Program-made: the position numbers and the translations under genes
Assembly (NCBI GenBank): GCA_007258455.2
Contig: VDFB02193867.1
Location: 567,682,768-567,746,767, forward strand
DNA: 64,000 nt
DNA from: Sequoia sempervirens
Taxonomy: Eukaryota; Streptophyta; Pinopsida; Cupressales; Cupressaceae
Reading direction: 5' to 3'
The notes under the pieces: generated by a model
Database searches by the model: none
The model's input: the letters and a program-made list of their open reading frames with translations, nothing else
What the model was told of the DNA's origin: nothing
Part shown: piece after piece, positions 45,837-57,500 of the stretch
Numbering within the stretch: the first letter of the stretch is position 1
Layout of the letters: each line of letters begins with the position of its first letter

Positions 45837-46375
45837 CATACGGTCGTTTATTTTCCTTTCTTTCAGAGTTTCTTTTCTCTTCTTTTTACTTTGGTATTTC
45901 AATTCTCTTTTGCCATTTAGTTCGACCGGGTAAGCATTGAAGCCTACAATGGGTTTGAGACTGTAGTGGTCACTGGAGTAGACTCAAGATTTTTCACTCA
46001 CATGGGTGTCGTGACAACCATAGCACGGTCCTTCAGAATTTATTATGTAATTTGTGTGGGATCCGAGATGTGGGTAAGAAGATCCGGTGAAGGGTCAAGT
46101 TCTGAGCGAGATTCAGACAAGGAAATCATTCACGGAGAGCTTTGGAAAGACCAATAGTCTAGAATGAATGTTTAGCCAGAGAACACAAAGAGCGGTTAGC
46201 AAAGTGAACCGTTTGTCAGGCAAGCACAGCCACCGCAAAGGAGCCGGAAACATCTTTTCTCAAAACAAAACTGCCGGGCAGGGAAAGCAAAAAATGACGC
46301 GAACAAACGCAACAAGCAGGAAAACAACTAATCTAACCTATGCACAGGTATTTACAGCAAAGAGCTCGAAGGAGC

Positions 46376-49300
46376 TCAAGCTTGGAAGTAATGTTTCAGG
46401 TACTGCCCGTTGACTGGCAACGGGACGTTCTCACCAGTTAAGTGCTTTAGACGGAAGGCATTATCTCCCAAAATCTCAGCTATTTGAAAGGGGCCAAGCC
46501 AGAGCTTGTCGAATTTATTGTGTCCCCCTTTCTTTTCACAGGCCTTGTCCCAGTATAGGACCAAATCTGCAATCCTAAAGGCCTTGATTTTGGCTCGGCG
46601 GTCGAACCATCTCTTTACCACGCCCTAATGTTTGGCGAAATTTTCTATTGCGCGATCTCGAACTTCCTCTAAATGTAAAAGTTTGGCTAAACGAGCCTCC
46701 CTACGATCTCCTCCTTCATAAAAGTCGTTGATGAATTGAAGAGTCGGAATTTTCAGGTGGATGGGGAATATTGGCTCAAGACCATAGACAAGGTGGAACG
46801 GGGAATCACCAAGGGCAGCCTTATGGCGGGTGCGATCGGCCCAAAGGGCGAAACGGAGCTGGGTGTGCCAGTCCTTGGGATTCCTATCTAGCAGCTTCTT
46901 GATCACATTAATCAAATTCTTGTTTGTGGATTCGGCAAGGCCATTGCCCTGAGGGTAGTAATTGGATGAGAATTTGAGGGCAATCCCATAGTCAAACGCC
47001 CAGCTAGCAAATTTCAATGAAGCGAAGGCGGGTCCATTATCACAGACGAGAGCATATGGACAACCAAAGCGATTTAAAATGAAACTTTCTAAAAAATCAG
47101 TAACTACTTCAGTTGTACAATGCTTACAAACTATTGCTTCCGTCCATCTAGTACAATAATCAGTAGCGGTTAGAATGTACCTGTGTCCTGTAGATGACGG
47201 AGGGCTTACCGGACCAATGAAGTCGAGACCCCACTGTGCGAAAGGCCTTACCTCCAACACGGGCTGTAGTGGGACAGCAACATTTCTCTCCCTGGTGGCA
47301 GCAGTCTGGCACGTATGGCATGAACGGACATGGCCATGGGCATCTTTGAAGACAGTTGGCCAGTAGTACCCTGCCCTTAATATCTGATGGGTCGTAGAAG
47401 AACCCGATCCATGGCCTGTACCAAATTTATCGTGAAACTCCCTAAAGACACGTTCCGCTTCCTCCTTGCCGAGGCATCTTAAATAAACACCCTCATGATT
47501 CTTCTTGTAGAGAATGGACCCTTGTAACATATAACCGTTGCTTTTCAATCTCAGAGCTCTCTTCTGAACTCCTTGCAAATGTGACAGACATTTATGATTA
47601 AGCAGGAAATAAACGACGTCTTGATACCATTCTCCCGGGGAGACATCCTCAAGCTGATATTGCTGCACCGTGAGTTCAGGTCCGGCCTCTGTTGCTGTTT
47701 CGGCCATTGTGCGGGTGAGTGCCTGCCCTCTTACCAATTTCATTGGTTGGATCTCCATATCATATTCTTGGAGCAGGGTGACCCACTTGGCCCTCCGTTC
47801 GCCCAACTCGTTTTGCATGAGAAGCGTTTTGACTGCTGGGTCAGGGACAATTGCGAACACCTTGTTGCGTAAAATGTAGTGTCTGAATTTCTTTACTCCC
47901 CTAACAAGAGCATACGCCTGCTTTTCTATGTTGTGGTAACGCAATTCAGCATCTTTAAAGGGTGCGCTCATGAAGGTGATAGGATGCTCATTTCCTTCGT
48001 CATCCTTTTGGGTCAACATACTGGCACAAGAATGCTCCGAAGCAAATGAATAAATATAGAATGGCTTCAGATAGTCCGGGCTGACCAACACAGGCGCCTC
48101 AGCTATGGCTCGTTTGACCTCCTCAAAGGATTGTTTGGCCTCTGGTGTCCACTCAACTTTGGCGTCCTGCTTGAGCATGGCATTGAGAGGTTTGACTATT
48201 TCCGCGAATCCGGTGATGAATTTCTGGACGAAATTGATCTTTCCGAAGAAAGACTTCAATTCCTTCTTGCTGCCCGGGGGCTGAATCTTGAGTAACGACT
48301 CAATGCGCTCAGGATCAATGGAAATTCCCTGCTCTGAGATGATGTGCCCGAGTAGTCTACCTTCGGTCACCCCAAAAATGCACTTCTTGGGGTTAAGAGA
48401 AACCCCGAATTCCCGGCATCTCTGAAATACTTTGCATAGGTCGGAGATGTGATCACCTCGCTTCTTGGAGAATACGGTCAAATCATCCATATAGATGATT
48501 ATACATTTGCCAATCAGGTCCTTGAAGGCGATATCCATGGCACGTTGGAAAGTGGCGCCGGCGTTGATGAGCCCAAACGACATTCTTCTGTACGCAAATG
48601 TCCCCCACTTAGTGGTGAATGCAGTTTTGTGGTGATCCTCGTATTGTACCATTACTTGATTATACCTGGAATATCCGTCAAGGAACGACATCATCTGAGA
48701 GCCGTTAACAATTTGCAGCACTTCATCCAGTGAGGGCACCGGATAGTTGTCCTTTTCTGAGGCGCGATTGAGATTACGGAAATCCACGCATAATCTGATC
48801 TCTCCATTCTTTTTCCTAACTGGGACCAAGTTGGCCACCCATGTAGAATGCCTAACGGGAAAGATGATTCTTGCTGAAAGTAATTTCTGCACCTCCTTGT
48901 AAATAATAGGTTCTAGTAGGGCATTAATAGGGCGCTGACGTTGACGGAATGGTCTCACCTCGGTCTTTAGAGGGATGGTATGCGTGATGACCGAGGTGTC
49001 GTATGTTTTCAAGTCTTCGTAGCTCCATGCCACCACGTCAGGGTACCTGCGCAAAGCATCCGTAATTCCCCTTTTTTCTTCGGGTGTGCATACATTTCCA
49101 ATGAAAACATTCTTGATATCCTCGGTCGTTCCCAAGTTGTGGGCATTGCACTGGCTGCTTATAGTCTCCTTTTTCGTTTGTCGATCCTGATCCTTAATCT
49201 GATCCAGGTCGAATACACGCTCCAGTTGAACCATCCCTCTGGGGATCGTGTTAGTTTTCAAATTAATAACCCCTTCTATGTCTAATTCAACTTCCTGTGG

Positions 49301-50242
49301 ATCAGTTTCATCAATTATTTGGCCAGCAAAGACGTTAGAGCTTGTGATAAACTGGAGTATATGTTTATCATCATTGAAAACTTGCAGGTGGGTGACGTTG
49401 TCCGGGACAGATGGCGTGGATGTCAGCTCAACCGTGAACTTCTTAAGCCCTGACAAAGAGAGGGACTGTAACGTGGTGGCTGCTTGAGCCAAGGCATCAG
49501 CTGTGCGATTCCGAGCACGAGGGATCAATTGTATGTTGAATGCATCTAAGCCCTCAAGGAGATCCCACACCCTGTGTCTATAATTGGTGAGTCTCCGGTC
49601 ATGGCATGAGTATAATTTCCTAATCTGCCTAACTACAAGTGCGGAATCCCCGAAGACTTGCAGCATTTTGACCTTTTTCTTCAAAGCCATTAGAAGGCCG
49701 AGGACAAGAGCCTCGTATTCTGCCACGTTATTGGTGCAATAAAATTGTAATCGATGGGCAGCAAGAAATGTCTTACCCGTCGGACTGATGAGTTCGATCC
49801 CCGCTCCAGCTCCTTCTCTTGATTTTGATCCATCGAACCGGAGCGTCCAGCACTCAGAGGATTCCTTATCCTCAGGTTCGATGGAGCCTCCCTTCGCTTT
49901 TGGCTGGACATCAGGCTTAGTGATCTTAGGAATGCTTTCCTGGTTGAGGCAACGACTAGCAGGTGATTCGAGCGGCGCCTCCTTGAGTGTTTCCACCGGA
50001 GGAGCAGCAGTTTTCTTAACCTGCTCGACTGCTGCTTGGCACAAGCAACAGTCGAACTCGGAGTGAGCAGCGTTGTGAACCCTACACCAATTCGGCAATA
50101 ACAGGTCTTGAAAATTCATACTAGCTCCTAGGCTGAGCTGATCTCTTGCGCACTTTCCCATAAACTCTTGGAAGCCATCGAGCAATCCCCATTCATCATC
50201 TTGAACCGGCTCGTCCTTAGTTTCTGCCAACATTTCTTCATT
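46376..50242 (-). pseudogene. pol: pol of element A: aRNase H, RT, RNase H, integrase
   Basis: This is one frame with a single TAG (46625-46627 region) near the end. Residue numbers count from 50233. A zinc-knuckle-like WCRVHNAAHSEFDC is at 49-62. An archaeal-type RNase H (128-255) keeps all four carboxylates (FDGS, NNVAEYEAL, FGDSALVV, ADALA). RT (440-640) has FLDGYSR and IIIYMDDL. The gypsy RNase H (720-845) is degenerate: FYIYSFASEHS lacks the first Asp. Integrase has the HHCC zinc region (to CHTCQ at 972-976) and the DDE triad (WGLDFIG D1004, VCDNGPAF D1065, GLAESTNK E1101). After the stop, the C-terminal integrase tail WFDRRAKIKAFRIADLVLYW follows. The domain order with the archaeal RNase H before RT is unusual for Tat elements. 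Confidence 0.9.
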
Positions 50243-51319
50243 TTAGGGCATTTGCTCGGAACCCACCGAGGGGCCGCATAATACCAGCAATATTTCATCT
50301 ATCTGTTCTTCTTGAAGCTCAGGCTCATTTTGGTAGGCGAAAGGGCGGTAATTCCCCAGGTCAGTCTCTGCGAACAGCACCTCGCTGAGATTATTGTATT
50401 CTGTGATCATATATTTCATCCGGGGTTCACGGTCAATACGAATCTGATTTGGTAGCCCCTTCCACGGCAGCCACATATGAGACAAGTCAGTGGCGGTGTA
50501 TCCGTTCAGCGCCTTGGTAAACTCTCTCCCCAGAATGATTCCATATGCATCAGGTATGTCTGCCACTTGGATATCCACAACTTGCTGTATCCGGGGGTCT
50601 GCAGCAATTTGCATGGGAATGCGGTTTATCTCACCCACAATGGTGATCTCTGTTTTGTCCAGCTGGGTGACTTTTCTCTTTGAAGGTGTGGGAGTGATGC
50701 CAAGAGCTTTACACACGGCCAAGGGCATAACGTTGGCAGACGCGCCTGAATCGAGTAGGCAGTTGTGCAAGTTCTTCCCAAAGACCCTGATAGAAGTTAG
50801 GAACGGGGGAGTTTTCGGTCTCCCTTGAAGGATACCGACGGGCGTGTCCATTTGAGCTATTTGACCTTTGTTCCGGTCAATGCCTGCATCCTTGGTTTGT
50901 TTCAATTGCTGGTCCTTGGGAGGCTGCCTACTAACCCTTTCTGGCTCCTTTTCAATGTATCTATTTGCTGATTGATTTGTAGGCGCATTATTCCTTCTTC
51001 CCGCATTTTCCTGTATTTCCTGTTCTTTCCTGGGCTCTTCAAAGGTTACCCTTTTGGCTGGAATTTCCTGAACGGTGTTAGAGGACAGAGTCCCATTCAG
51101 GACCCTAAAGAAGGCGTGTCTCACGGCAGGAACCTTGAGCAATTCAAAGGCTGACAAATTGATTTTGATCTTCTTGAATTCTTCCGCCACATATTCACCC
51201 ATTTGTTCTATTTCAGAGCTAAAGGCCTGGCCTATGGGAGAGCTAGGAGTTTGAATCTTTGTTTGCCCAGGTGGATTTTGGGGTTGGCTCTGGGGCAGAC
51301 CTTGCGGTTGGTTTTGGGA
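50243..51319 (-). pseudogene. Retropepsin (protease) region of element A
   Basis: It is in the same frame as gag and pol, bounded by TAA codons at 51320 and 50243. The catalytic motif LLDSGASANVMPLAVCKAL is intact and is followed by the flap region and IILGREFTKALNGYTATDLS, as in plant Ty3/gypsy proteases. The upstream part is a charged linker (EIPAKRVTFEEPRKEQ). In a working element it would be released from the Gag-Pol polyprotein. Confidence 0.85.
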
Positions 51320-53491
51320 TTAGCTCCTGTTGAGATATTGGGCAGGTATGCGGGGTAACCCCGGGTTATTGCTAGCATGAGGATCAGGCGGGGTGGCGAA
51401 GTTGTTCGGCGGGGTAGAAGTGGTGAAGGGTCCACCGGCTTGCCTATTCCTAAGGAAATAGGGACTGGACCGTTGATGGAACATGTGGACCTCATCCACG
51501 AATGGCTCTTCTTCATCCATCGGACCGTTATCTACTGAATCAAAAAGCTGAGCTAAGGCCGATTCGTTACTTACCTCTTGCGCTTTCTCGTCCTCGACGG
51601 GGGTGGGCTCGGCTTCGGGTTCATTGCGGTCTCCTCGCGGAAACGGCGCCTGATTGACCACCAAACATGAGGAATCATAGGGCTCCGATGGGACAATGTC
51701 CCTACAGTTAGCGTTGTCGACGGCATTCTGTACCTCTACCTGGAAGATCTCAGCAGCCGCTTGGAATTCAGGACAATCCAGCTCAGAGTGCCTGCTGGTT
51801 TTGTGAAGTTGGCACCATCCGGATAAAGCTGCCTCGGCCAGATACACCCCACTGGACGTTCGGTCATTGCCCGTTGGTTGATCAAATGGCGTGGGGACAC
51901 CACCGTTATTGGGCCTGGTGTTCCATGTGCGGTTCTGCCTCTGAGAAGGTCTTCTTTCGGCATTTTGATTGGAGATTTGCCCCCTCTCATAATTCTGCCC
52001 CGAGGAGGTGCCTGCTTCCCGGTTGTCTCTATTGTCTCGAGACTCCCGACTGTCCCTGTTGAGATTGGCCTGAAAGTTACGTTGGGAGGCCTGCAGCTGA
52101 TTATTCTGGTTCTTCAAATGCGTCATCTCTGTAGACATCTTCTTGATCATCTCGGTTAGTTCCTCCAGCTTGTCCTTCTCGGCTGCACCTCCAGGGGACG
52201 GAGCTGGATTTTGGAGAAAAGAAGGCGTGGCCGCCGGCTGATTTTGATAAGCTGGAGGAAAATCCGGTCCCGACAAGTATAACGGCGCCTGGGGCTGTTG
52301 GGAAAATGCCAGCTGTTGCAGGGCCATTTGAGGATAGTTGTATTGCTGATGGGGCTGCATATATGAAGTCGCTGGAGGCGCATAATTCAACGGCTGTCCA
52401 GGATGCGGCACCATAGGCAATTGTGGCACCTGGTTCATGAGAGGCGTTTGGTGAGCAAACACGGTGAAACCGTTTATGGGTGGGCGGCCAGCTGAAAGGC
52501 GGTTGGGCAATATTTACTAAGTCGGTAACATACGGCCCGGCCTATAAGCGGCCAATGAGTGATGGCAATGACCGAAGCGCATCCCTTTACCAATATCTTA
52601 GAATGCAAGGTTGTTCAGGGCGGCGTAGTAAACTGGTAGAGCAGCCGCATCATTATGGACGTATGGGTCCTGAAGTCTCATGTGAGCCCGGTGGAAGCGA
52701 TCGTTAAACGAACCGATAGGCTCATTGATCTCCCTTCTGATGGACATGAACTGCTGATAAAGGTCGGTGGGATTGACAGGAATCTTGTACTTCTGTAGAA
52801 AGGCATTCTTCATCAAGTTCCACGAGGTGATTGATCCCCTTGGCAGATTGATATACCAGTAAAAGGCCTCTTCTCCTAACGAATGCGGGAAGAGGCGACA
52901 CGCCACGTCCTCGTGACCAACCTGCATTTCAGTAATTGTCGTTTCGAATATCTTGATATGCTCTTCGGCTGTTCTTTGCATGTCACGGGGATGGAATTTT
53001 GAACAAAAACCTTCCGGATTCTTGGGCATGTCATTATAAACAGCAAAGTGTATCGGCGACGGATTATGCACAAGCCAAGCCATGGGGGGAGGCTGGGGTG
53101 GCACTTGCTGTTGGAGAACAGGTACTTGGGGCTGTATTGGCAATACAACCACGATTCGGGGCTGCCCTTGAGCTATGGCTGCCTGGACTGCGCTTTGGGC
53201 TGAAAGGGCCGGGAGAGGAGCGAACCCCTGGCTGCCGGAAGGGAGACCTGCAAATGCTGTTTGAAATGATTGGGTGGAAGATGAGGGCTAGCCAAGTGAA
53301 GGTGGAGGTGAAATGGAAGCGGATGGAGCGGAGGAAGAGGAAGAGACGAAGTTGCTCCCTTGTGCTCGTTTTGCCCTCGTAGGAGGCCGCAATTCTTCAA
53401 ATTCTCCCTTGTTTGGTGTTGATCGTAGGATCCTTTGAAACCTTTCCAGAGAGAATGATCCGATCCGATCCAGCTTCGCTTTATCCCGCAA
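51320..53491 (-). pseudogene. gag: gag of element A
   Basis: This is a single frame with stops at 53288 (TAG), 52598 (TAA) and a TAG-TAA pair near 52514-52519, and it ends at TAA 51320. The capsid core is clear: VYNDMPKNPEGFCSKFHPRD, then HEDVACRLFPHSLGEEAFYW and GSFNDRFHRAHMRL. A Pro/Gln-rich region follows. A CHHC knuckle (WCQLHKTSRHSELDC, about 51780) comes after it. No ATG stands at the head of the frame, so the start is uncertain. All stops can be read as mutated Gln codons, and no frameshift is needed to join gag to protease and pol. Confidence 0.85.
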
Positions 53492-53509
53492 CTTGGTGCT
53501 CCGATCGCT

Positions 53510-53527
53510 GCCCTCCCTCTAGCGCCA
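53510..53527 (-). other. Primer binding site of element A
   Basis: The minus strand reads ...CCATCAACA (LTR end) GAAC TGGCGCTAGAGGGAGG. TGGCGC-type sites just after the 5' LTR are common in plant Ty3/gypsy elements. The exact primer tRNA was not determined. Confidence 0.7.
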
Positions 53528-53531
53528 GTTC

Positions 53532-54508
53532 TGTTGATGGTGTTTTTATGCACTTCTCAACACAGGCAGTGCATAGGTGCACTACCTCTCTTGAAAGACA
53601 ATCTTCCACAATCGAGTTGCAGAACACTATCCCAAGGTCTCTCGGATGTTAGGTCATGACAGTGCTTAGATACCTCAGTAGTTTGATGTGATTTGCTGGA
53701 ATCACAAGGCAGCCTTACGGGAATACAAAGTGTGGATGTGAAACGCGAAGTAGGATCTTAAAAGGGGGAGTTCTTAGCATAAAAGCATTCAGGTGTTGAC
53801 TGCAGGTTCAAACGGCAATCTCGAACTCCATCTAGTTGTTGGGTTCAGCTTTATAAGGTATAATGAACCTTGGTGTTGTTCAATTCCTAAAGAAAGTGAA
53901 AAAGAGCGAAGGAGAAAGAAAGTTCCTAAGCCTAAAGCTTGCTGCGAACAGTGATAATGGAGTCCCTGTAATGGACAATTCCTTCAAACAATCTCCCACT
54001 TAACCAGGAATTTCACAATATCATGGGAGTTGTGCAATCTTCTAAGGGCTGCAGATTTGTATCCCTCATTCACCACATACATGTATGAATTAAAGACAAG
54101 TGTTTGCGGCAGCTTAAATCAGGTCCAGGCTAACGTTACAAAGCTATCTACCTTCAGCAAACAGCAAAAAGTATGGACTAAGGAGTTATCAACAAAGCAG
54201 GAATTTTTCATGAACAGCCAACAACATTCCTAAAATTATCAAAGTAACATGAACAGCTAACTAAATAGCAAAGAGATCTAAGCTAACATCTAAGATTGGA
54301 GAAATGAATCAATTAACATGAGAGAACACAAGGAAATGCATCAAGTCAATGCTATTTCTCATATATTTCAGCAGCATGTCTTTACAACAACTCAACTCTC
54401 CTTTTGCAAATGAGGGGAGTCATCTATTTATAGTGTTTCAAAAGTTAAATGAATGGCCAAGATTTATTACAATTGTGTGGCCAAGATTCATTACAAATTA
54501 GGGTTTCA
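53532..54508 (-). repeat. Middle LTR shared by elements A and B
   Basis: 977 bp, nearly identical to 38220-39196. To its left (minus-strand downstream) lie the PBS and gag of A. To its right (minus-strand upstream) lie a PPT and ORF3 of B. It therefore serves as 5' LTR of A and 3' LTR of B. Minus-strand TATA at 54423-54432. Confidence 0.92.
54423..54432 (-). promoter_or_regulatory. TATA box of the 5' LTR of element A
   Basis: TATAAATAGA on the minus strand. It would drive transcription of element A toward lower coordinates. Confidence 0.65.
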
Positions 54509-57500
54509 ACTACCCCCAAATAGATTTACAATTAAAAAAAACATCTTTTGTCCTTTCCCTATTTTGTCATCTAGTAGATGACACTATTTGCATTTTCGTC
54601 CTGTAGCTAATTGCTGTTTTTCTGGCTGTAGCTACTCTTCTGGGAGGTCTACTTCCTCGGCCGGGCTATCTGGTTGCTCCTCAGAGGCTGCGTGATCAAT
54701 CTGCTTGAGGATGACGGCCTGAAGCTTATCTATTTCGAGGATTTCGCACTTCAACGTCTGGTAGCTCCATTCTTTGACGTTCTCTTCCAGCCGCTTCTAG
54801 TCTTCATCATATTTTGAGCTCTGATCTCTGAAAAGCTCTGATCTATCGAGGGCATGGGCGGCGAAACTTAGGAAGTCTGTCGTGATATCTCCGGCTGCCC
54901 CGTCCTTCATCCTCTCCTCAAAATAAGGCCTAACCTTCTCTGCATCTAATTGCACAATGGGTATATCATGGCCCGTTATCAACTTCAGGTACTCGGTGCA
55001 TTCTGCTCGGATTTCCTTGATCCACGCAATATCCGGATCAATCCTGCTCTGGATCTGCTCCGTCCTCTCTTTACGGTGGATGAGGTCCCTGCGCCATATA
55101 TCTACCAGCCAGTGATCTTCCTTCTTCAATTCTAACTTATCTTCCCACGAGCTTTCTGGCATTTGGAGGATGGCCTCAACCTTCGGGAAGGCAGAGTCGT
55201 AAATTGCGGGGAAGTTGGTGCAGAGCTTCTTTGTACTTTCCAAGGACTGAACCAGGTCCAGGAACTTGTTGGCTATCTGCACAGCCAAGCCGATCCCTAT
55301 GTTTCCGACCTTCACAACCTGTTGGAACCAGTCCTCCGTGGTCTTTTCCAGGTTCCTCCTCCTTTCCAGCTTATCTATTTGTTCCTTGGAGAGTAGCTGT
55401 GGCGCGGCCGTAGAGGTAGTGGGGAGGTCGTCAATTGAAGACCATTGTTAGATGTAGTTAGTTAGGGCAGCAACTTGCACCTTTAGTTCATCCTTGGTGA
55501 TCTTATCCTGCTTAATCAGGTGCACTACCGTATCCACTGACTCCTCAAGATGCCCGACCTTCTGTTCCCTGGTGGCCGTCCCTAGGTCGATTGTGGAGAT
55601 GCTGTAACTTACTCCATCCTGGCCAATAGTTGGCGTTGCCACTTGTGCAGCCCGGGAGCCAGAAGCGTCCATTGTTACCCTGGAACAGACCTTAGGCTTC
55701 TCTCCTTCTTTGGCGTGGCTAGAGATCGAGCCAAGATGGCCTCCAACCTTGACCTCGGATCGCTCAAGACAGGATTGGTCTTTTCGAGTTGTTCTTCTAG
55801 CCAGTCGGGCATGGCATCCTTGCCCTTGGGCGTCTCGCGGCTGCCCTCACCCTTCTCCGTCAGGGGCAAGACCTCGGTCTCCTTTTCCAGTTCTTCTTTT
55901 TCTTTGGCAGCATCCTCCTCTTCGTCGGAGTCTTGATAGAATACGAGGCTTTTGACAGGTGCCCTTATAGTTAATAGCTGAGTGGGATCCTCCTTTTCCG
56001 CCACCTCTTCTTCCTTTTCTTCGACAGCCTCGGCGCCGGGGCTGCTCACAATATGGACCTCGGCCTCAGTGACGGCTTGTTTGGGCTGTTCCTCCAGTGG
56101 CTGCCCCTCTTCACCTGGCTGCCGAGCTGACTCTTCCTCAACGTCTTCATCAAAAGTTTCGACAACCTCTTTGTCTTTCGAGTCATCCCCCTCATCCCTG
56201 CTTTCAGAAGAGCTCATCTCTTCCTCCTCATAAGCAACTTTGTCAATGGTTCTGCGATCGTGCTCAGGTTGCTCGTAATAGTCGTCGGCCTCCTCCTCCA
56301 TAGGTTTCGAAGCCTCTCGCTCTTGCTCCCCCAACTCTTTTGAAATCTGCATGGTGGTCTCCATGGCTGGGGGCCCTGTTGGCGGTTGTGAAGGCTGGGA
56401 TGTTGCGAGTGCTTGGGCCAAGGCTACTTGGAGAGCAGGATCCATTAAAAGTTGCGAGAGCTCCGGGGGAAGATTATGCAGGTGCCGTGTAATGGCCTCG
56501 GGCACGCTAGAAAGGGGAATAGGCGATGGTATCGTTGCCAGAGGTAGCGAGGTGATGGGGGACATGGCAGCAGCAGAGGAAGGGGAAGTGGTCATGCTGG
56601 AGGAGGAATCAATATTGATTACGGATCCGGTTGGAGGTGAAGAGGCGAGGTGAACGGAGATGTCCACCGCTTGTGGAGATGAAGCAATGGTGGCCTGAGA
56701 AGTGGGCAGCGTACCAGCCGGGGGAGGAAGGAGCAAAGGAGGCTGTGCCTTGGTTGTGATTAATGTCCTTTTGAGCTTCTTGGGAGATGAGCCTCCCGTA
56801 TCCCTTGTTGCTTGTTCTTTGGGGCCCCCAGACTGCGCTGTTTCTGCTTCTTTCCTCTTTTGGGACCTGGTGATGGGGGGAGACTTGGAAGTCTCACCGG
56901 CTGATGGGGAGGCAGCAACATCTCCCGTGGCGCTTGGCCTACCTTTGAGTGCCTCGTATGTAAGAGTTACCCCTTGTTGCTTTAGTTGTTCCACTTGCCC
57001 ATCAACCCACTCCTGGGTGCGAGTTATGATAGGCTTTGTGATAATGTCCAGGTCTTCAATCTCCTGCTCGTCCCAATCGATGGAGGGGATCGCCAGGTCG
57101 GCAACCGCAGGGTATCTTGGGTGCACCAGTGTGGATTCATCTTCCTCTAGCTGGTCTGGTACCGGAAACAGCTGTACTCTTCTCAAGAACTGCACCGTCA
57201 TCCGCATATAATGTCTCTGGCGGACCTCCTTATCATCTTTACAGTCTGCCCAGAAATCCTCAACATGGTATAGGTGGGTGTATGCCGGCCCTAGCGCCTT
57301 CCTGACGTGGCCGTGGGGATCCATTCATGGGCGAGTCGTGTACCACTCAAAGTTATACTCCTTGAGTTCCTTTTCTGAGTTACCGGCGCATTGAGATGTT
57401 TGCAACCGATACTGGCCCTGGCCGAGGATCATGGGATAAGGGATCCCCGTTACATGCTTCTGGCCGAAGACCGCCTGAATATGTTGGAGCTGCCGGGAAA

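Larger units (their letters stand above)
43335..46375 (-). other. Spacer of about 3 kb between integrase and ORF3
   Basis: It is non-coding as far as can be seen and GC-rich from 43560 to 45500. Immediately upstream of ORF3 the minus strand reads TTTGCCTGCAG, a good 3' splice site, suggesting ORF3 is expressed from a spliced message. A donor-like GAG/GTAGGCC lies at about 44637. A TATATAAA box (44796-44803) lies further upstream. A pair of 63-bp repeats with paired stems sits at 45715-45836. Confidence 0.5.
38220..54508 (-). mobile_element. Giant Ty3/gypsy element A (Tat-like), 16.3 kb
   Basis: On the minus strand the order is: 5' LTR (54508-53532), PBS, gag, protease, archaeal-type RNase H, RT, degenerate RNase H, integrase, a 3-kb spacer, the extra ORF3, PPT, and 3' LTR (39196-38220). 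The LTRs are 977 bp each and differ at roughly 17 positions by eye (about 98 percent identity), so the insertion is fairly young. The left flank is ATGTC in PPR sequence. No matching TSD can be seen because the 5' LTR continues into a second element copy. It is markedly richer in GC than the flanking DNA. The coding frame is intact in phase but has several nonsense codons. Confidence 0.9.

Noticed and set aside
46376..53491. In-frame TAG/TAA codons read as Gln, as in a variant genetic code
   Set aside because: Nuclear plant DNA uses the standard code, and in ORF3 the tandem copy has ordinary sense codons at those positions. Mutation explains them.
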